Notes: a model not told the origin generated them from the sequence alone. Shown: positions 1 to 8,631, counted from the stretch's first letter. The stretch: 64,000 nucleotides of DNA from UBA8529 sp964390565 (GCA_964390565.1 CAYMII010000006.1:41833-105832); one strand, 5' to 3'. Translations and numbers: made by a program.

Positions 1-2
1 AA

Positions 3-395
3 GACAAGGTTGTTGAATCGTTAAAGCATTCGGCTCTCTGGGATGAGGTTTCGGATAAACTTAACAAATCGGCCTTTGAACTCTCTGGTGGTCAACAGCA
101 ACGTTTATGCATAGCGCGCGCGTTGGCAATATCACCTTCGGTGATTTTGATGGACGAACCAGCATCTGCACTCGACCCAATTTCAACCACTAAAATTGAG
201 GATCTAATTCACGAGCTGAAGAAGGAGTACACCATTGTAATTGTTACTCACAATATGCAGCAAGCATCGAGGGTTAGTGATTATACAGCATTTTTCTACC
301 TTGGCGAACTGATTGAATATGGAACAACCATAGATATATTTACAAAACCTCGACTTAAACATACAGAGAATTATATTACAGGTAGGTTTGGATAA
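3..395 (+). CDS. pstB: Phosphate ABC transporter ATP-binding protein PstB (partial, 3' part)
   Basis: The reading frame is open from the left edge of the window, so only about the last 130 of the usual 250-270 residues are present. What is seen: the ABC signature LSGGQQQR, a Walker B strand VILMDEP followed by the D-loop SALD, and the H-loop TH in IVIVTHN. PstB is the cytoplasmic ATPase of the PstSCAB high-affinity phosphate importer. The assignment to PstB rather than another ABC ATPase rests on the C-terminal YTAFFYLGELIEYG segment, typical of PstB, and on phoU being the next gene. The Walker A region lies outside the window. Confidence 0.93.
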   Translation, partial: DKVVESLKHSALWDEVSDKLNKSAFELSGGQQQRLCIARALAISPSVILMDEPASALDPISTTKIEDLIHELKKEYTIVIVTHNMQQASRVSDYTAFFYLGELIEYGTTIDIFTKPRLKHTENYITGRFG

Positions 396-451
396 ACATA
401 GTTATAGGAAGCTAAAGGCAAAGCCTATATTTTAAATATCCAAATAGTAAA

Positions 452-459
452 TAACTTTG
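452..459 (+). promoter_or_regulatory. Possible -7 box upstream of phoU
   Basis: TAACTTTG matches the Bacteroidota primary-sigma -7 consensus TAnnTTTG and lies 29 bp before the phoU start. No clear -33 TTG is seen, so this may be a weak internal promoter in the pst-pho operon. Inference from the motif only. Confidence 0.35.
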
Positions 460-488
460 AACACCAATACAATTTAAATTAAGGAAAA

Positions 489-1172
489 ATGACACACCTA
501 GATACTGAACTCGCAAAGCTGAAAAGGCAACTATTTGAAATGTGGTCGTTAGTGATTTCACAGGTTGAAACATCGCGCGAAGCGCTTATGAACTTTGATA
601 AAGGGGCTGCTGCCGAAATCGCTTTTAAAGAAAAAATGGTTGATACTTTTGAACTGAAGATTGACCGTGATTGTGAGAATATCATCGCATTAAACACCCC
701 TGTTGCATCAGACCTAAGATTAACTCTTGCTATTCTTAAGATTAATACTGACCTAGAGCGTATTGGTGATTTTGCCAGAGGCATTGCTAAATTTGTTAAG
801 AAATGTCCAAAAACTAGCATCAATCCTGAGCTACAGGCTGTTTGTCAGTTCGATGATTTGATCAAAAATGCCATCGAAATGCTTACAGATGCGAAGAAAG
901 CACTTGAAAATGAAAACTCAAGGTTGGCAGTTAGCATATTCTCTCACGACGATTTCTTGGATGATGTGCACAAGCACTCCAACAAAATAATTGCCGATTA
1001 CATCCGCAAACACCCCGATGAAATTGAGGAAGCGCTAAATATGCACAGCATTATTCGTAAAGTTGAACGAATTGGCGACCATTGCAGCAATATTGCTGAA
1101 GAAATTATCTTTTACACCGAGGCTAAAGTATTAAAACACAGCGCAAATAAGAAAATAGAAAAAGAGAAATAG
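489..1172 (+). CDS. phoU: Phosphate-signalling protein PhoU
   Basis: 227 residues, the usual PhoU length. Two tandem three-helix PhoU repeats are visible, each carrying the metal-binding E/DxxxD-type motif: ERIGDFARGIAK in the first half and ERIGDHCSNIAEEI in the second. PhoU is a cytoplasmic peripheral protein that couples the Pst transporter to the PhoR sensor kinase and dampens phosphate uptake. It follows pstB by 93 bp, the standard pst operon order. The ATG at 489 is preceded by an A-rich AAGGAAAA stretch; no better start is available upstream. Confidence 0.95.
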   Translation: MTHLDTELAKLKRQLFEMWSLVISQVETSREALMNFDKGAAAEIAFKEKMVDTFELKIDRDCENIIALNTPVASDLRLTLAILKINTDLERIGDFARGIAKFVKKCPKTSINPELQAVCQFDDLIKNAIEMLTDAKKALENENSRLAVSIFSHDDFLDDVHKHSNKIIADYIRKHPDEIEEALNMHSIIRKVERIGDHCSNIAEEIIFYTEAKVLKHSANKKIEKEK

Positions 1173-1204
1173 GCAATTATTAAACAAGGATTCTTTATTG
1201 TTTT

Positions 1205-1255
1205 GTTACATTTCAGGTTTATATGTATTTTTATCACCTCATACTGAAATGTAAC
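1205..1255. promoter_or_regulatory. Perfect 12-bp inverted repeat before the CDF transporter gene
   Basis: GTTACATTTCAG (1205-1216) and CTGAAATGTAAC (1244-1255) are exact inverted copies separated by 27 bases. The right arm ends 5 bases before the ATG at 1261, so in mRNA the helix would cover the ribosome-binding region. No T-run follows, which argues against a terminator. It may be an operator pair or a translation-controlling hairpin; the sequence alone does not decide. Confidence 0.45.
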
Positions 1256-1260
1256 GCACA

Positions 1261-2139
1261 ATGGCTGGATTAATCAACCTTAAAGACGAAAAAAGCAGGG
1301 TTGCCTTTTACTCTGTTCTTGCAGCAATTCTGCTAACCTCCTTTAAAATTATTGTTGGTGTTGCAACCAATAGTTTGGGTATCCTTTCTGAAGCATTACA
1401 TTCAGGATTAGATCTTGTTGCTGCTGTTATTACCCTTTTTGCAGTTAAAGCAGCCGATAAACCAGCCGATAAAAGCCATAACTATGGACATGGTAAAGTT
1501 GAAAACCTTTCGGCTTTAGCCGAAACTCTCCTACTTTTCATTACCTGTTTTTGGATTATCTACGAAGCGGTACACCGCTTAATCACTGGAAAAACTGATA
1601 TACAGGTTACTTTCTGGAGTTTTCTTGTTGTAATTGTTTCAATTATTATAGATTATTCTCGTTCAAGATCTCTTTCAAGAGTTGCAAAGAAGCACAATAG
1701 CCAAGCCTTGGAAGCAGATGCATTACACTTCTCAACCGATATTTGGAGCTCTGGAGTTGTTCTAATTGGTTTAATTTTTGCCAGCTTCGGGTTTTTCTTT
1801 GCCGACCCAATTGCTGCACTAGTTGTTGCCCTTATAGTAATTTACGTTTCATATAAGCTAGGTAAAAAGGCTATTGATGCTTTATTAGATAGAAGCCCAG
1901 AGGAGAGCGTTGCTAAAATTGAATCTGTACTTGAGGCTGCAAAAGGCATTACCCGCTACCACGATTTAAGGGTGCGCACCATGGGTGCCGAAACGCTTGT
2001 AGAGATGAACATCCATGTTACTCCAGGAATTACCATCGAAGCCGCTCACAAAATATCGCACGATGTTGAACATGAAATTATGAGCGTAATTGAACGCTGT
2101 GAGGTTCATATTCATATTGAACCCGAAGGTGCTGATTAA
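1261..2139 (+). CDS. Cation diffusion facilitator (CDF) family metal transporter
   Basis: 292 residues, a normal length for FieF-like bacterial CDF exporters, which expel divalent metals (Zn, Fe, Cd, Mn) in exchange for protons. Seen in the sequence: about six hydrophobic helices in the first 200 residues; the paired metal-site motifs SGLD (around residue 50) and HFSTD (around residue 157); the CDF signature SHNYGHGKVEN near residue 77; and a C-terminal cytoplasmic domain of about 90 residues with His-rich MNIHV and EVHIHIEPEG strands that fits the dimerisation/metal-sensing domain. The metal cannot be told from sequence. It lies 88 bp after phoU and probably has its own control through the inverted repeat just before its start. 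Confidence 0.92.
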   Translation: MAGLINLKDEKSRVAFYSVLAAILLTSFKIIVGVATNSLGILSEALHSGLDLVAAVITLFAVKAADKPADKSHNYGHGKVENLSALAETLLLFITCFWIIYEAVHRLITGKTDIQVTFWSFLVVIVSIIIDYSRSRSLSRVAKKHNSQALEADALHFSTDIWSSGVVLIGLIFASFGFFFADPIAALVVALIVIYVSYKLGKKAIDALLDRSPEESVAKIESVLEAAKGITRYHDLRVRTMGAETLVEMNIHVTPGITIEAAHKISHDVEHEIMSVIERCEVHIHIEPEGAD

Positions 2140-2198
2140 CAACTCTTAAAACACTTCTTAATACTTATTATCCAGCACTTACACAGCAAAGAAAAGGG

Positions 2199-2231
2199 TT
2201 GTTTTATTCTTTAATAAAAACCTTATCTTTG
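2199..2231 (+). promoter_or_regulatory. Bacteroidota-type promoter for the acyl-activating enzyme gene
   Basis: TTG (2199-2201) and TATCTTTG (2224-2231) match the -33 and -7 elements of the Bacteroidota primary sigma factor with a 22-bp gap. The predicted transcription start is near 2237, giving a leader of about 55 bases. Inferred from consensus only. Confidence 0.55.
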
Positions 2232-2293
2232 AACCTTCGTATTAGTTATTGGTTTATAATTTATTGATTTTTAAAGATAAAGAGGAGTAAGAC

Positions 2294-4756
2294 ATGATTA
2301 TTAGCAACAATGACTTAAGTAAAATTGCCGTTATTTTAAAAGATAATAAAGTTACCTATCAGGAGCTATTCCAACACATTAATCAATACTCTCAGCTATT
2401 CAAAGAAAGGAACTTTAATAAAATTGCCATTTACTCCGAAAATCGTCTTGAATGGATTTACGCATTCTATGCTGGTTGGATGAATGGCTGCATTGTTGTT
2501 CCTGTCGATTTTGGCGCTTCTGCCGATGATGTAACTTTCATTCTTAACGACTGCAAACCCGAGCTGATTTTTACAAGCCAAGGTCAAAAAAGTGAACTCG
2601 AAAAAATTATAAAAGGGTTAGAATACACTCCCGAAACAATGTGCTTTGGCGAATTTTCAATTCCTATTCCCTCTAATGTTATCAACACCATTGAACCGAA
2701 GAACGTTGAAGATACAGCCGTTATTATTTACACTTCAGGAACAACAGGTAGCCCAAAAGGCGTAATGCTTTCGTATCGGAATCTAATTGCAAATGTTAAT
2801 GGCGTTTCAAAGGAAGTGGTGATTTTTACGCCTGAAAGACAAGTATTAATGCTCCTTCCGATGCATCATATCTTCCCGCTTGCAGGCTCTTTGATGGCTC
2901 CGCTTACGGTTGGCGGTACAATTGTAATGTCGCCATCAATGCAATCGTCCGATCTGATTGAAACGCTTAAAAATAATCAAGTGGCGATCATGATTGGTGT
3001 GCCAAGGTTCTACGAACTATTGTACAAAGGGATAAAGAGTAAGATTGATGTTAGCTTTATTGCCCGCACTCTATTCAAGGTTGTAAAAATAAGTGGTAGC
3101 AAATCGCTAGGTCGTAAGATTTTCGGTAAAGTACACAAGGGTTTTGGAGGCAATTTAGAGTTCCTCGTATCTGGAGGTGCCGCGTTAAATAAAGAGGTTG
3201 GCGGATTCTTTAAAACCCTTGGTTTTGAGGTTCTAGAAGGATTTGGTATGACTGAAGCTGCCCCAATGATTACTTTCACTCGTCCCGGAAAAGTATTAAT
3301 TGGCTCACCAGGTTTCGCTTTACCCGGATTACAACTTGAGATTCGTGATGGCGAAATTGTTGCCAAAGGGCCGAATATTATGAAGGGTTACTACAATCGC
3401 CCCGAAGAAACGGCTGAGGTGCTTAAAGATGGATGGCTTTACACTGGCGACCTAGGTCGCATCAATAAAAAAGGCTACCTTTTTATTACTGGACGAAGAA
3501 AAGAGATTATCGTTCTATCTAACGGTAAAAATATTAATCCTGTTGAAATAGAAACTAAACTCGAAAAATCATTTGCTTGTATTAAAGAGGTGGGGGTTTA
3601 TCCACAAAACGATACGCTACACGCCTTAATCTATCCCGACTTTAATGTATTGTCTGATTTAGGAGTTAAAGAGCCTGAACTGTATTTCAGAGAAACGGTT
3701 TTACCCGAATATAATAAGGACGCAAGTTCGTACAAACGTATAATGCATTTTACCCTTGTTAAAGAGGATCTTCCTCGTACACGCTTGGGTAAATTACAAC
3801 GCTTTAAACTCGAGGAAATATCAACAAAACCTAAAAAGAGGAAGGGTAAAGTTGAGCATCCTGATAACGAAGAGTACCGCGATGTTCGATCGTTTATTGA
3901 GAAGCAGGTTGATACGGAGATTTCACCCGACGATCACATCGAGTTTGATATTGCCCTCGATTCGCTTGGCCGCTTATCGCTTATTGATTACATCGAAACC
4001 CGTTTCGGGTTAAAGTTCGACAATGAACACCTTGTAAGGTTCCCATCCATAAAAGCGATGGTTGAGCATATTCGCGAGCATAAAATTTGGCATAAAAACG
4101 AAGGTACAAACTGGACAGAACTGCTAAAGCAAAAAGTCCATGTTAAGCTACCAAAAACTTGGCCTACACAAAACATTATCAAGAGTTTTGCTAAAGGATT
4201 TTTTAAACTTTACTTTAGATTTAAGGGCGAAGGATTACAAAATATTCCTGATGGACCATGCATCATTGCTCCAAATCACCAAAGTTTCCTCGATGGGCTT
4301 TTTGTAGCATCATTTATCAAACGAAAAACCTTTAAGCAAACTTACTTTTACGCTAAAAAGAAGCACGTTAAGGGCTGGTTCTTACGCTTTATGGCAAGCC
4401 GAAACAATGTTATTGTCATGGATATCAATAACGATTTAAAGGAATCAATCCAAAAACTTGCGGAGGTATTGAAAAGCGGGAGGAAGGTTATTCTTTTCCC
4501 CGAAGGAACACGTACAAAAACTGGCGAAATGGGTGAGTTTAAGAAAACCTTTGCCATCCTTAGCCGCGAACTTAATGTACCAATTGTTCCTGTTGCAATT
4601 GCTGGGGCTTATAATGCATTCCCAATTGGGTCAAAAATACCTAAGCCCGGAACTTTAATACAAGTAAAGTTCCTTGAGCCCATTTATCCAGATAAATTCG
4701 ATTTGGATACCCTTGTTGATCAGGTAAAGGATATGATTCAAGAAAAAATTAAATAA
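2294..4756 (+). CDS. Three-domain acyl-CoA/ACP synthetase - acyl carrier - PlsC acyltransferase fusion
   Basis: 820 residues with three domains in order. Residues 1-500: AMP-binding (ANL) synthetase, with P-loop motif YTSGTTGSPKG near 145-156, the YTGD motif and a late GK-containing C-terminal lid. Residues about 525-600: an acyl-carrier-like domain with ALDSLG near 554, where the serine would carry phosphopantetheine. Residues about 635-820: PlsC-type acyltransferase with NHQSFLDG (HxxxxD, near 661) and FPEGTR (near 734). The family logic is to activate a fatty acid, load it on the internal carrier and transfer it to a lysophospholipid; the nearest described analogue is E. coli Aas, which has the opposite domain order and no carrier domain. 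Start ATG is preceded by GAGGAG. It stands alone, ends at a terminator, and probably acts at the inner face of the membrane in phospholipid remodelling (inference). Confidence 0.88.
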   Translation: MIISNNDLSKIAVILKDNKVTYQELFQHINQYSQLFKERNFNKIAIYSENRLEWIYAFYAGWMNGCIVVPVDFGASADDVTFILNDCKPELIFTSQGQKSELEKIIKGLEYTPETMCFGEFSIPIPSNVINTIEPKNVEDTAVIIYTSGTTGSPKGVMLSYRNLIANVNGVSKEVVIFTPERQVLMLLPMHHIFPLAGSLMAPLTVGGTIVMSPSMQSSDLIETLKNNQVAIMIGVPRFYELLYKGIKSKIDVSFIARTLFKVVKISGSKSLGRKIFGKVHKGFGGNLEFLVSGGAALNKEVGGFFKTLGFEVLEGFGMTEAAPMITFTRPGKVLIGSPGFALPGLQLEIRDGEIVAKGPNIMKGYYNRPEETAEVLKDGWLYTGDLGRINKKGYLFITGRRKEIIVLSNGKNINPVEIETKLEKSFACIKEVGVYPQNDTLHALIYPDFNVLSDLGVKEPELYFRETVLPEYNKDASSYKRIMHFTLVKEDLPRTRLGKLQRFKLEEISTKPKKRKGKVEHPDNEEYRDVRSFIEKQVDTEISPDDHIEFDIALDSLGRLSLIDYIETRFGLKFDNEHLVRFPSIKAMVEHIREHKIWHKNEGTNWTELLKQKVHVKLPKTWPTQNIIKSFAKGFFKLYFRFKGEGLQNIPDGPCIIAPNHQSFLDGLFVASFIKRKTFKQTYFYAKKKHVKGWFLRFMASRNNVIVMDINNDLKESIQKLAEVLKSGRKVILFPEGTRTKTGEMGEFKKTFAILSRELNVPIVPVAIAGAYNAFPIGSKIPKPGTLIQVKFLEPIYPDKFDLDTLVDQVKDMIQEKIK

Positions 4757-4771
4757 ACTTACAATAAAGAA

Positions 4772-4795
4772 AAAGCCTCGATTTCTCGAGGCTTT
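4772..4795. terminator. Bidirectional terminator between the acyl-activating enzyme and metG
   Basis: AAAGCCTCGA / TCGAGGCTTT form an exact 10-bp stem with a TTTC loop. T-rich sequence follows on the plus strand (CTTATTTT) and on the minus strand (TTCTTTATTG), and the two genes converge on it. Confidence 0.85.
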
Positions 4796-4805
4796 CTTAT
4801 TTTAA

Positions 4806-6839
4806 TTACTTCACTGTTGAGCCATTCTCAACCTTTTCGCCAGGTTGTACAAACCGAAGTTTGCCATCAATATCTTCGGCCATTAGAATCATTCCGTGCG
4901 ATTCGATGCCTTTTATCTTTCGTGGCTCAAGGTTTACTAGGATTGAAACTTGCTTTCCAACAATCTCCTCAGGTGTAAAATGCTCGGCAATACCCGATAC
5001 AACAGTGCGTTTATCAACTCCTGTATCGATCAAAAGCTTCATTAGTTTCTGAGTTTTTGGAACCCTTTCAGCCTCTAGAATAGTTCCAATACGGATATCC
5101 ATCTTCGAGAATTCATCGTAGGTAATATTACCCTTCAAAGGTTCAACCTTTGCGTTAGCCTTTTCATTAGCTGCTTTTGTTGCCTGAAGTTTGGCTAGCT
5201 GAGCATCAATAACATCATCTTCAATCTTATCGAATAGCAATTCAGGTTGATTTAGCTGATGTCCAACTGCAAGAATATCGGATGCTCCTGCCCTATTCCA
5301 ATCGCATTCATTTAGGTTAATCATCCTCCTCAACTTATCAGCAGAGAAAGGTAAGAATGGTTGAAGCAGGATAGATAGGTTTGCAGTTATCTGTAATGAG
5401 ATATTTAGGATTGTTGCAACTCGCTCGGGTTGATCTTTATATAGTTTCCAAGGCTCAGTATCGGCAAGATACTTATTGCCCAAACGGGCAAGGTTCATAG
5501 CCTCTTTAAGCGCATCGCGGAAACGGAAACTTTCAAGGTTTTGCTCAATTGCCTCTTTAATCTTTGGAATCTCAGCAAGCGTCTCCTTATCAAAAACGGT
5601 TAAAGCATTGCATGTTGGAATTTTTCCCTCAAAATACTTTTGAGTTAAAACCATTGCCCTATTTACAAAGTTTCCAAGAATAGCAACTAACTCGCTATTA
5701 TTACGCCCTTGAAAATCTTTCCATGTAAAATCGTTATCCTTAGTTTCGGGCATGTTAGCAGCTAGAGTATAGCGAAGCACATCCTGTTTATTGGGGAACT
5801 CAACCAAATACTCATTTAACCAAACCGCCCAGTTGCGCGAAGTTGAAATCTTATCGCCCTCAAGGTTTAGGAACTCGTTAGCAGGAACATTATCTGGCAA
5901 GATATAACTACCCTCAGCCTTAAGCATTGCAGGGAATACGATACAATGGAAAACGATATTATCCTTACCGATGAAATGAATCATACGGGTTTCGGAATCT
6001 TTCCAATATTTCTCCCAATCTGGAGTCAACTCTTTAGTTGCCGATATGTAACCAATAGGCGCATCAAACCAAACGTATAGCACTTTGCCAGTTGCTCCAT
6101 CAACAGGAACAGGAACACCCCAATCTAAATCGCGGCTAACGGCACGTGGCTGCAATCCTTGGTCGAGCCAACTCTTACACTGCCCATAAACGTTATTTTT
6201 CCACTCCTTATGATCCTCAAGAATCCACTTCTCAAGAAACTTCTGATAATTATCTAAAGGTAAAAACCAATGTTTTGTCTCCTTAAGTACAGGTTTTGAA
6301 CCGCTAAGCGTAGAACTTGGATTGATTAAATCAGTTGCATTAAGGCTTGTTCCGCACTTCTCGCACTGATCGCCATAAGCTCTTTCGTTAGAGCAATGAG
6401 GGCAAGTACCTGTGATGTAACGATCGGCAAGGAATTGTCCTACCTCTTGATCGTAGTATTGTTCCGTTGTCTTTTCAATAAAAGCACCATCGTCGTATAG
6501 CTTACGGAAAAATTCAGCAGCTGTTTGATAATGTACCTTTGATGATGTTCTTGAGTAAATATCGAATGCAATGCCAAAATCTTTAAACGATTGCTTGATG
6601 ATGTCGTTATATTTATCAACTACTTGCTGTGGCGAAATGCCCTCCTGACGAGCCTTGATAGTGATTGGGACACCATGCTCATCGGACCCGCAAACCGAAA
6701 TAACATCTACGCCCTTCATTCGAAGATACCTTGTATAAATATCCGAAGGAATGTACACACCGGCTAAGTGCCCGATGTGAATTGGCCCATTTGCATATGG
6801 CAGGGCAGATGTAATTAGGTAACGCTTGAAGGTCTTCAT
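4806..6839 (-). CDS. metG: Methionyl-tRNA synthetase
   Basis: 677 residues; charges tRNA-Met with methionine in the cytoplasm. Class I motif GPIHIGHLAG is at residues 17-26. The zinc knuckle of the connective peptide is visible as CPHC and CEKC. The second signature appears as KISTSRNWAVW rather than a classical KMSKS, which is a common form in this phylum. A C-terminal EMAP/Trbp111-type tRNA-binding domain (about residues 575-677, with the motif DIRIGTI and ending in a GSTVK tail) is fused, as in dimeric MetG. The ATG start gives MKTFKRYLITSALPYANG, the expected N terminus. It is transcribed away from the LD-carboxypeptidase gene and has an unusual terminator-like hairpin in its leader. Confidence 0.97.
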   Translation of the reverse strand: MKTFKRYLITSALPYANGPIHIGHLAGVYIPSDIYTRYLRMKGVDVISVCGSDEHGVPITIKARQEGISPQQVVDKYNDIIKQSFKDFGIAFDIYSRTSSKVHYQTAAEFFRKLYDDGAFIEKTTEQYYDQEVGQFLADRYITGTCPHCSNERAYGDQCEKCGTSLNATDLINPSSTLSGSKPVLKETKHWFLPLDNYQKFLEKWILEDHKEWKNNVYGQCKSWLDQGLQPRAVSRDLDWGVPVPVDGATGKVLYVWFDAPIGYISATKELTPDWEKYWKDSETRMIHFIGKDNIVFHCIVFPAMLKAEGSYILPDNVPANEFLNLEGDKISTSRNWAVWLNEYLVEFPNKQDVLRYTLAANMPETKDNDFTWKDFQGRNNSELVAILGNFVNRAMVLTQKYFEGKIPTCNALTVFDKETLAEIPKIKEAIEQNLESFRFRDALKEAMNLARLGNKYLADTEPWKLYKDQPERVATILNISLQITANLSILLQPFLPFSADKLRRMINLNECDWNRAGASDILAVGHQLNQPELLFDKIEDDVIDAQLAKLQATKAANEKANAKVEPLKGNITYDEFSKMDIRIGTILEAERVPKTQKLMKLLIDTGVDKRTVVSGIAEHFTPEEIVGKQVSILVNLEPRKIKGIESHGMILMAEDIDGKLRFVQPGEKVENGSTVK

Positions 6840-6863
6840 TTTAAAACTTTAAATAGTTAAACT

Positions 6864-6890
6864 AAAAAAACAAGCCCGGTTAAGGGGCTT
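6864..6890 (-). terminator. Terminator-like hairpin in the metG leader (possible attenuator)
   Basis: Read on the minus strand, AAGCCC and GGGCTT form a 6-bp stem with a 7-base loop, followed at once by TTG and a run of T. It ends about 25 bases before the metG ATG at 6839. A terminator this close upstream of a start codon suggests transcription attenuation, or it may stop antisense transcripts. Stem is short; function is inferred. Confidence 0.45.
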
Positions 6891-6956
6891 ACAGTTTTAT
6901 CTCCAATCAGGCTATAAATCGATGGAAATATTTACCTTTATGGTACAAATAGGCAA

Positions 6957-6964
6957 CAAATATA
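6957..6964 (-). promoter_or_regulatory. Possible metG promoter -7 box
   Basis: Minus-strand TATATTTG matches TAnnTTTG; a minus-strand TTG (plus 6981-6983) lies 16 bases upstream, slightly closer than usual. This would start transcription near 6950 and include the terminator-like hairpin in a leader of about 110 bases. Confidence 0.4.
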
Positions 6965-6987
6965 CTAACTATTTTCCTTTCAATAAA

Positions 6988-7941
6988 ATGGAAAATATCA
7001 CTCCATCACCACTTAAGCCGGGCGACCGAATTGGAATTATTGCTCCTGCCCGCAAGGTTACACAGCAGGAAGTTCATTCCGCCATAAAATTCCTTAATGG
7101 TAAGGGGTTTATGGTTAAAACCTCGGCGCATCTTTACGCTTCGCATCATCAATTTGCAGGAACCGAAGAGCAGCGAGCCTCTGATTTTATGGAGATGATT
7201 GAGGATAAATCGGTTAAAGCTATCCTTTGCGCTAGGGGTGGATATGGCTCCATTCGGCTGCTCGATCATATGAACTTCCGTAAACTGCAACAGAACCCTA
7301 AGTGGATAGTTGGCTATAGTGATATCACGGTATTTCATGGATTGCTTAATGGTTGGTATGGCCTTGAAACTATCCATGGTCCTATGCCATTTAACTTTCC
7401 TGCTGATGGCTCTAGTAACGAGTCGCTCGAAAGCTTAGTAAATGTGCTTATGGGCGAAAACCCAACCTATCATGTAGCATCAAATCCTCTTAATGTACTA
7501 GGAAAAGCTGAAGGTCATTTGATTGGAGGTAACCTTTCAATTCTTTATAGTTTATCAGGCACCGATGCTGATATTAACCCACAAGGGAAAATCCTATTTA
7601 TTGAAGATCTGGATGAATACCTTTACCATATCGATAGGATGATGATGAACCTTAAGCATAGCGGTAAACTCAAGAGTATTGCTGGGCTAATTGTTGGTGG
7701 AATGACTGAAATGAAGGATAATCAAACACCCTTTGGATCAACGGCTCATGAAATCATTGCCAATGCAATGAAAGATTACAACATTCCAATATGCTTCGAT
7801 TTTCCTGCTGGGCATGTTGAGCGGAATTTATCCTTAATAATGGGTCGTCGTGTTAAACTCGATGTGAATCCAGATGGATCAACTATTGCTTTTGAAAAAC
7901 CGGCTATTGTACAATCTTTTGGTAACCAAGAGGAATCTTAA
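6988..7941 (+). CDS. LD-carboxypeptidase (peptidase family S66, LdcA-like)
   Basis: 317 residues from the ATG at 6988; an upstream in-frame ATG at 6922 would add 22 residues of low-complexity sequence before the conserved MENITPSPLKPGDRIGIIAPA start, and lies in the divergent promoter region, so it is not preferred. S66 enzymes cut the L-Lys/DAP-D-Ala bond of tetrapeptides in murein recycling in the cytoplasm. The catalytic triad can be placed: nucleophile Ser88 in GGYGSIR, Glu in the EDLDEYLYHIDRM segment (near 207), and His276 in FPAGH. No signal peptide. Its 3' end overlaps the convergent gene at 7904 by 38 bp. Confidence 0.9.
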   Translation: MENITPSPLKPGDRIGIIAPARKVTQQEVHSAIKFLNGKGFMVKTSAHLYASHHQFAGTEEQRASDFMEMIEDKSVKAILCARGGYGSIRLLDHMNFRKLQQNPKWIVGYSDITVFHGLLNGWYGLETIHGPMPFNFPADGSSNESLESLVNVLMGENPTYHVASNPLNVLGKAEGHLIGGNLSILYSLSGTDADINPQGKILFIEDLDEYLYHIDRMMMNLKHSGKLKSIAGLIVGGMTEMKDNQTPFGSTAHEIIANAMKDYNIPICFDFPAGHVERNLSLIMGRRVKLDVNPDGSTIAFEKPAIVQSFGNQEES

Positions 7942-8563
7942 AGAGATTATCGTTTAGCATCGACTCATTTATTGCTGTAACCAACACCTTCATTTTCTCT
8001 TTGCGTAGAAGCGTGCGCTCAACGACTAGCATAGGGAAAAGTCCTTTTACATCAGGAAAATAGGCAAACAAATCAACATCAGGTTTTACCTTACGAAGGA
8101 TTTTATTCATTGTCATAAAAAAGTCGAAATCCCTTTCAGCAACCCAATAAGCAACCTCAGTATCGCGCGAGATGCTCTTAACCCTCATTTGGCAACAACT
8201 TTGCCCATCAAGTACTATCTTGTTATCCTTGTTAATTGTTGTTGCATCATCACTAGGCATTTGGATTGACCGTGATGGGCTTAGCTCATAAAAAAGCTTT
8301 TGCTTAGGCGAAAGGGCAAGAACTTTTTCCGATTCAAGGTTGATAATGTAAATACTTGTAACATTTTTCTTGCTATCGTACTCATCAAGTCGAACTTGAT
8401 TCCCTCTTACCTGTATTATAACGTATGAAGTGTCATAAACCGTTTCCTTTTTTAGTTTGATGCTTCCCTCAAATTTATCTACATTTGAAAACGCGAGAAC
8501 ACTATACGCTGCGAACGTAGTAGCCAATATTAAACCTAACCGTTTTAAAATATTCACCAACAT
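7904..8563 (-). CDS. Exported protein of unknown function (DUF4412-like)
   Basis: 219 residues from the ATG at 8563; an upstream TTG would lengthen the N terminus but precedes the signal peptide. The N terminus MLVNILKRLGLILATTFAAYSVLAF is a signal peptide. The body has alternating strands with KFEGSIKLKKETVYD and a YIINLESEKVLALSPKQKLFYEL segment, resembling periplasmic DUF4412-type beta proteins that may bind lipids, but the match is by eye. Two cysteines (QSCCQM) sit near the middle. The last 38 bp overlap the 3' end of the LD-carboxypeptidase gene in the opposite direction. Divergent from the YraN gene. Confidence 0.7.
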   Translation of the reverse strand: MLVNILKRLGLILATTFAAYSVLAFSNVDKFEGSIKLKKETVYDTSYVIIQVRGNQVRLDEYDSKKNVTSIYIINLESEKVLALSPKQKLFYELSPSRSIQMPSDDATTINKDNKIVLDGQSCCQMRVKSISRDTEVAYWVAERDFDFFMTMNKILRKVKPDVDLFAYFPDVKGLFPMLVVERTLLRKEKMKVLVTAINESMLNDNLFKIPLGYQKIVQ

Positions 8564-8631
8564 GAATTGATGTTTTTGATTGATAAATACACTGTTTATA
8601 TCGATAAAAGTCAACTATTGTTACGTTAAAT

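Noticed and set aside
403..429. 6-bp stem TATAGG / CCTATA between pstB and phoU
   Set aside because: Short stem with a 15-base loop and a weak T tail; not convincing as a terminator.
6922..6987. Longer start for the LD-carboxypeptidase
   Set aside because: The 22 extra codons are low-complexity and overlap the divergent promoter; the family begins near MENITPSPLKPGD.
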